Shown here: piece after piece, positions 7,507-11,259 of the stretch
Position numbering within the stretch: the stretch's first letter is position 1
How the letters are laid out: each line of letters begins with the position of its first letter
Source of the DNA: SHLJ01 sp041618535
GTDB lineage: Bacteria; Bacteroidota; Bacteroidia; Flavobacteriales; Flavobacteriaceae
Assembly: GCA_041618535.1 (NCBI GenBank)
Contig: JBFKFP010000090.1
Coordinates: 1-11,259 of the forward strand
Length of the DNA stretch: 11,259 nt
Direction: 5' to 3'
Program-made: the position numbers and the translations under genes
Notes under the pieces: generated by a model
Told to the model about the DNA's origin: nothing
What the model saw: only the letters and a program-made list of their open reading frames with translations
The model's database searches: none

Positions 7507-7950
7507 TTGGCAAAATACAGAACCGAATCTCATTTCAGAAGCCTGATCAAGGGCATATCATGGCGTGTTATAGCTACTGCTGATACCATCGCGGTCGTTC
7601 TTCTTATAACCTGCCTTAACGGTGGATGCAGCCTGGAAAACGCCATAAAGATCGGTCTGTTTGAATTCCTGATTAAATTAGCCATATATTATGTTCATGA
7701 GCGGATCTGGCAAGGTGCATACAGTGACGGGGTGATCACCAAGAAAGAAACGCTATACAAATCGCTGACCTGGCGCCTTGTAGCCACTTCAACCACCTTC
7801 CTTATATCCGGAGCTGTACTTGAACGATTTGATGAGATCGCGCTTTATATTGCCCTCACCGAATTATTCACGAAATTTGTTTTGTTCTACATTCATGAAA
7901 GACTCTGGCTGAGGATACCACTGGGCAAGGTCAGGGCCATGTTCAAATAA
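7507..7950 (+). CDS. small membrane protein with two DUF2061 repeats
   Basis: This 147-residue hydrophobic protein contains the same unit twice. Unit one runs from about 11 to 69 and unit two from about 84 to 135. Each has a [ST]WR[VL][VI]AT motif (18-24 and 88-94), a hydrophobic segment, and a [YF]Y[VI]HER[IL]W motif (61-68 and 127-134). This is the pattern I know as DUF2061, a predicted membrane domain without known function. Two to four membrane segments are likely. The start is TTG at 7507: no in-frame ATG lies near the N terminus and MAKYRTESHFRSLIKG looks like a natural beginning. It sits between cysQ and cysC, 7 bases and 10 bases from its neighbours. That suggests a role in sulfate activation or sulfation, perhaps transport or membrane placement of the enzymes, but the sequence shows no active site. 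Confidence 0.85.
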   Translation: MAKYRTESHFRSLIKGISWRVIATADTIAVVLLITCLNGGCSLENAIKIGLFEFLIKLAIYYVHERIWQGAYSDGVITKKETLYKSLTWRLVATSTTFLISGAVLERFDEIALYIALTELFTKFVLFYIHERLWLRIPLGKVRAMFK

Positions 7951-7960
7951 ATCGAGATAC

Positions 7961-8563
7961 ATGTCTAAAAACATCCGCCGCCACGACTATAGAATTACTT
8001 CTGAGGACAGACGTGACCTGAATAAGCATAACGCGTTCCTTCTTTGGTTCACGGGACTTTCGGGATCTGGAAAATCAACCATAGCCAATGGAGTTGAAGA
8101 AGCCTTGCATCAAATGGGGGTAAGAACCTACAGCCTTGATGGTGATAATATCAGGGAGGGACTCAACAAGGATTTGGGGTTTTCACCGGAGGACAGAACC
8201 GAGAACATCAGAAGAATTGCTGAAGTCGCAAATTTAATGGTAGATGCCGGTTTGGTGGTACTTGCAGCCTTTGTCTCACCCTACAAAAAAGACAGGGATA
8301 ACATTCGCCATATCGTGAAAGATGTTAACTTTGTCGAAATATACGTCAATACCAGCCTGGAGGAATGTGAAAGGCGTGATGTAAAAGGCCTTTACAAAAA
8401 AGCGAGAGCCGGGGAGATCAAAAATATGACTGGGATTTCTGCCCCATATGAGGAACCGGAGAATCCCGATATAGAGATAAAGACAGAATCGGCCAGCATC
8501 GACCAGGCGGTTGACATGGTTTTGACTCAGATAAAACCCAAATTATATCATAAATATGAGTAA
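7961..8563 (+). CDS. cysC: adenylylsulfate kinase (APS kinase)
   Basis: CysC phosphorylates the 3'-OH of adenylyl sulfate (APS) with ATP to give PAPS, the sulfate donor of sulfotransferases. The 200-residue protein is a stand-alone kinase of normal length. The Walker A loop is GLSGSGKST (32-40). LDGDNIREGLNKDLGFS (59-75) and RTENIRRIAEVANLM (79-93) form the APS-binding site. FVSPYKKDRD (104-113) contains Ser106, the residue phosphorylated or active-site serine of the family. GLYKKARAGEIKNMTGISAPYE (143-164) is the lid region. It starts 10 bases after the DUF2061 gene and overlaps cysD by 8 bases. With no PAPS reductase nearby, its PAPS probably feeds sulfation and not cysteine synthesis; that is inference from context. 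Confidence 0.97.
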   Translation: MSKNIRRHDYRITSEDRRDLNKHNAFLLWFTGLSGSGKSTIANGVEEALHQMGVRTYSLDGDNIREGLNKDLGFSPEDRTENIRRIAEVANLMVDAGLVVLAAFVSPYKKDRDNIRHIVKDVNFVEIYVNTSLEECERRDVKGLYKKARAGEIKNMTGISAPYEEPENPDIEIKTESASIDQAVDMVLTQIKPKLYHKYE

Positions 8564-9461
8564 GTACTATTTAAATTACCTGGATGAGCTTGAAAGCGAA
8601 GCTATTTATGTGCTTCGGGAAGTTTGGGCCCAGTTTCAAAATCCGGTAATTCTCTTCTCTGGCGGAAAGGATAGTATTGTAGTTACCCACCTTGCAAGAA
8701 AAGCCTTTTACCCCTCAAAGATCCCCTTTGCATTGATGCATGTTGATACGGGCCATAATTTCCCCGAGACCATTAAATTCAGGGATGATCTCGTAAAAGA
8801 ATTAGGTGTAAACCTTATCGTGGGCCATGTTCAGGATTCAATTGACAATGGACGGGTTGCCGAGGAAAAAGGAAAGAACGCTACGAGGAATGCCCTTCAA
8901 ATCACGACACTTTTAGATGCTATAGAAGACCACAAGGTTGACTGTGCTATTGGAGGGGGACGCCGGGATGAGGAAAAGGCCAGGGCCAAGGAGCGTTTTT
9001 TCTCTCACCGGGATGATTTCGGCCAGTGGGATCCAAAAAATCAAAGACCGGAATTGTGGAACCTTTTTAACGGGCGTCATTTTGAGGGCGAACATTTCAG
9101 GGCCTTTCCTATAAGCAACTGGACAGAGATGGATGTATGGACGTATATTCATCGCGAAAAAATTGAAATTCCTTCCCTTTATTATGCGCATGAAAGGGAT
9201 GTGGTATGGAGAAATGAATCCTGGATCCCATATTCTGAATATCTCATCCTTGAAGACGGAGAGGAGATTGTGAAAAAGAAGGTAAGATTCAGGACACTTG
9301 GTGATATCACGATCACCGGCGGAATTGAATCGAATGCAGATACAGTTGAAAAGATAGCTTTGGAAGTATCGGCCATGCGACAGACCGAACGCGGAAACCG
9401 AAGCGACGATAAACGATCGGAAACCGCTATGGAAGACAGGAAACGCCAGGGATATTTTTAA
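8556..9461 (+). CDS. cysD: sulfate adenylyltransferase subunit 2 (ATP sulfurylase, catalytic subunit)
   Basis: CysD with its GTPase partner CysN makes adenylyl sulfate and pyrophosphate from ATP and sulfate. The protein has 301 residues, the usual size. The PP-loop ATP pyrophosphatase motif FSGGKDS is at 34-40, MHVDTGHNFPETI follows, and GGGRRDEEKARAKER is the conserved arginine-rich block. The C terminus ends in RKRQGYF, the normal ending of CysD (and of the rhizobial homologue NodP). The ATG at 8556 is inside the end of cysC, so translation is likely coupled. cysN follows after 23 bases. The family resembles PAPS reductase, but the SGGKDS loop, length and pairing with cysN settle the call as CysD. 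Confidence 0.97.
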   Translation: MSKYYLNYLDELESEAIYVLREVWAQFQNPVILFSGGKDSIVVTHLARKAFYPSKIPFALMHVDTGHNFPETIKFRDDLVKELGVNLIVGHVQDSIDNGRVAEEKGKNATRNALQITTLLDAIEDHKVDCAIGGGRRDEEKARAKERFFSHRDDFGQWDPKNQRPELWNLFNGRHFEGEHFRAFPISNWTEMDVWTYIHREKIEIPSLYYAHERDVVWRNESWIPYSEYLILEDGEEIVKKKVRFRTLGDITITGGIESNADTVEKIALEVSAMRQTERGNRSDDKRSETAMEDRKRQGYF

Positions 9462-9484
9462 AAGACCAAAACCTAACTCAAATC

Positions 9485-10738
9485 ATGTTTGATAAAAATC
9501 AATTGCTTCGCTTTACTACGGCGGGGAGCGTGGACGATGGTAAGAGCACACTTATTGGAAGATTGTTGTATGATTCCAAGTCAATTTTTGAAGATCAATT
9601 ACTGGCCGTGGAAAATACGAGCAAAAGGAAAGGTCATAATGGTGTTGATCTTGCCCTGTTTACCGATGGACTGCGGGATGAAAGGGAGCAAGGTATCACC
9701 ATTGATGTAGCCTATCGTTATTTCACTACGCCAAAGAGAAAATTTATAATTGCTGATACGCCAGGACATATTCAGTATACCAGGAATATGGTAACAGGGG
9801 CCTCTTCAGCAAATGCTGCCATTATTCTTGTGGATTCACGACTTGGCGTTATAGAACAGACGCGAAGGCATGCATTTATTGCATCCCTGCTTCAAATTCC
9901 CCATATCATTGTCTGTATCAATAAAATGGATCTTGTTGATTACAATGCAGATGCCTATAACATGGTTATCGATCAATTCGAGGAGTTCTCATCTAAATTG
10001 CTGGTTCGGGATATTCGCTTCATCCCGATAAGCGCCTTAAACGGGGACAATGTTGTGAACAGGTCTGAGAATATGGACTGGTACAAGGGAGCGCCATTGC
10101 TGGATACCCTTGAAACCATGCACATCAGCAGCGATATCAATAAGATAGATGCGAGGTTCGCTGTTCAGACGGTATTGAGACCCCAAAACGACACGCACAG
10201 GGATTACAGGGGTTATGCAGGAAGGATCGCAAGTGGAATTTTCAGGCCTGGTGACGAAGTAACCGCATTGCCATCTGGATTTACATCAAAAATTAAAACC
10301 ATCGACACCTTTGATGAAAGCCTTGAGGAGGCCTATGCCCCTATGTCCGTTTCCATAACTCTTGAAGATGATCTGGATGTGGGACGTGGTGACATGATAG
10401 TCCGGTCCAATAATAAGCCCGAATCAACCCAGGATTTAGAGATGATGATGTGCTGGTTAAACGATAAGCCTGCCAAACCAAGGGGGAAGTATTTCATCAG
10501 GCACACTACGAATGAGCAGACCGCGATGATCAAGGATGTCATCTATAAATTCAACATCAACACCTTCGAGCGGGATACGGATGACAAACAGTTGAACATG
10601 AATGATATCTGTAAGGTAAGGGTCAGAACCACTAAGCCACTGATGGTTGACTCCTACAGGGATAATCGTGCAACAGGAAGTGTGATCCTTATCGATTCAG
10701 ACACGAATGAAACCGTTGCAGCGGGAATGATCGTGTAA
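9485..10738 (+). CDS. cysN: sulfate adenylyltransferase subunit 1 (GTPase subunit)
   Basis: CysN is an elongation-factor-like GTPase whose GTP hydrolysis drives APS formation by CysD. In 417 residues it shows G1 GSVDDGKS (14-21), the switch region REQGITIDVAYRYF (67-80), G3 DTPGH (91-95), G4 NKMD (146-149) and the CysN-typical YTRNMVTGAS (98-107). Two beta-barrel domains follow the GTPase domain, as in the family. It is shorter than the 475-residue E. coli protein, and no APS kinase domain is fused to its C terminus, unlike CysNC or NodQ. That agrees with the separate cysC upstream. The gap to the next gene is only 13 bases and holds no terminator. Confidence 0.97.
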   Translation: MFDKNQLLRFTTAGSVDDGKSTLIGRLLYDSKSIFEDQLLAVENTSKRKGHNGVDLALFTDGLRDEREQGITIDVAYRYFTTPKRKFIIADTPGHIQYTRNMVTGASSANAAIILVDSRLGVIEQTRRHAFIASLLQIPHIIVCINKMDLVDYNADAYNMVIDQFEEFSSKLLVRDIRFIPISALNGDNVVNRSENMDWYKGAPLLDTLETMHISSDINKIDARFAVQTVLRPQNDTHRDYRGYAGRIASGIFRPGDEVTALPSGFTSKIKTIDTFDESLEEAYAPMSVSITLEDDLDVGRGDMIVRSNNKPESTQDLEMMMCWLNDKPAKPRGKYFIRHTTNEQTAMIKDVIYKFNINTFERDTDDKQLNMNDICKVRVRTTKPLMVDSYRDNRATGSVILIDSDTNETVAAGMIV

Positions 10739-10751
10739 ATAAGGCTCATAA

Positions 10752-11259
10752 ATGCTTTTTAATTCAATTGATTTTGCAGTTTTTTTCCCGATAGTATTCG
10801 GAATTTATTGGGCTTTTAGCAAGCAGATAAATGCACGAAATGGGTTTTTGATATTTGCTAGTTACCTGTTTTATGGCTGGTGGGATTGGAGGTTTTTATT
10901 TTTGATCATAATTAGCTCTATCGTTGACTTTCTTGTTGGCCAATGGCTCTCCAAAACAAAAGAAACTACAAAACGAAAAGGCCTTTTATTAATAAGCCTA
11001 ACTGTAAATCTCGGGTTTTTATTTTATTTCAAATACGCAAACTTTTTTATCGAGACTTTTGTCGATTCGTTTCGATTATTTGGAAAGGAAATAGAGCCAA
11101 CCACCTTGAATGTAATTCTTCCTGTTGGGATAAGTTTTTACACATTTCAGACTCTAAGTTACACCATAGATATTTACAGGAATAAACTCAATCCTACAAA
11201 GGATATTTTATCGTTTTTTGCATTTGTGGCTTTTTTCCCTCAATTGGTTGCAGGACCCA
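10752..11259 (+). CDS. MBOAT family (AlgI/DltB-like) O-acyltransferase, N-terminal part (3' end outside window)
   Basis: From the ATG at 10752 the frame stays open to the window edge, giving 169 residues of a multi-pass membrane protein. Hydrophobic segments lie at about 7-22, 31-43, 47-63, 77-99, 119-135 and 152-168. YLFYGWWDWRFL (39-50), LPVGISFYTFQ (123-133), IDIYR (139-143) and FFPQLVAGP (161-169) are hallmarks of the AlgI-like branch of the membrane-bound O-acyltransferases. These enzymes move acyl groups, often acetyl, onto extracellular polysaccharides such as alginate. The active-site histidine lies further C-terminal and is not in the window. G+C is about 34% by hand count, against about 48% in sampled lines of cysN, so the gene or what follows may have a separate origin. 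Position after the sulfation genes suggests acylation of the same glycan. Confidence 0.9.
   Translation, partial: MLFNSIDFAVFFPIVFGIYWAFSKQINARNGFLIFASYLFYGWWDWRFLFLIIISSIVDFLVGQWLSKTKETTKRKGLLLISLTVNLGFLFYFKYANFFIETFVDSFRLFGKEIEPTTLNVILPVGISFYTFQTLSYTIDIYRNKLNPTKDILSFFAFVAFFPQLVAGP

Noticed and set aside
8556..9461. PAPS reductase (CysH) as an alternative for the PP-loop protein
   Set aside because: The intact SGGKDS loop, 301-residue length, RQGYF ending and adjacent cysN identify CysD.
9485..10738. Possible CysN-CysC bifunctional protein, as in NodQ
   Set aside because: The frame stops with TAA at 10736-10738 after the third domain, and a complete separate cysC is present at 7961-8563.
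10943..11185. 80-codon plus-strand frame near the window end
   Set aside because: It overlaps the MBOAT acyltransferase in another frame and lacks its membrane segments and motifs.

Overview
The window reads as part of the chromosome of a member of the Bacteroidota, most likely a marine member of the Flavobacteriaceae. The reasons are a bacterial GH3-type gene beside a large 'DUF6909-like' protein typical of that phylum, starts that mostly lack clear Shine-Dalgarno sequences, and a candidate promoter of the Bacteroidota type (TAnnTTTG). Most of the window looks to be about 40-50% G+C from lines I counted by hand, but the last ~510 bases drop to about 34%. All genes lie on the + strand and are packed tightly.

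Region by region: 1-612 is the C-terminal part of a GH3 family acyl-adenylating enzyme. 639-2327 is a 562-residue protein of unknown function whose C-terminal part looks like a nucleoside phosphorylase. 2330-3388 is a membrane-anchored Wzz-like chain-length regulator and opens a polysaccharide locus. 3378-6707 encodes the four enzymes that make dTDP-L-rhamnose, in the order rfbB-rfbA-rfbC-rfbD. 6708-10738 is a sulfate-activation module: CysQ, a small membrane protein with two DUF2061 repeats, CysC, CysD and CysN. 10752-11259 is the start of an MBOAT/AlgI-like O-acyltransferase that runs off the window.

The genes make sense together as the precursor-supply part of a locus for a rhamnose-containing, sulfated and probably acylated exopolysaccharide or capsule. 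RfbABCD make the rhamnose donor. CysD/CysN and CysC make PAPS, the sulfate donor. CysQ clears PAP, the product left by sulfotransferases. The MBOAT protein would acylate the glycan and the Wzz-like protein would set chain length. No reductive sulfur gene (cysH, cysI, cysJ), sulfate permease, glycosyltransferase, Wzx, Wzy or sulfotransferase is visible, so the partners would have to lie outside the window.

The most unusual point is that RfbD and CysQ are encoded by one continuous reading frame (5853-7499, 548 residues). It physically joins the last enzyme of dTDP-rhamnose synthesis to the PAP phosphatase of the sulfation pathway. The other points of interest are the duplicated DUF2061 protein inside the sulfation module, the phosphorylase-like part of the unknown protein, and the sharp drop in G+C at the acyltransferase gene.
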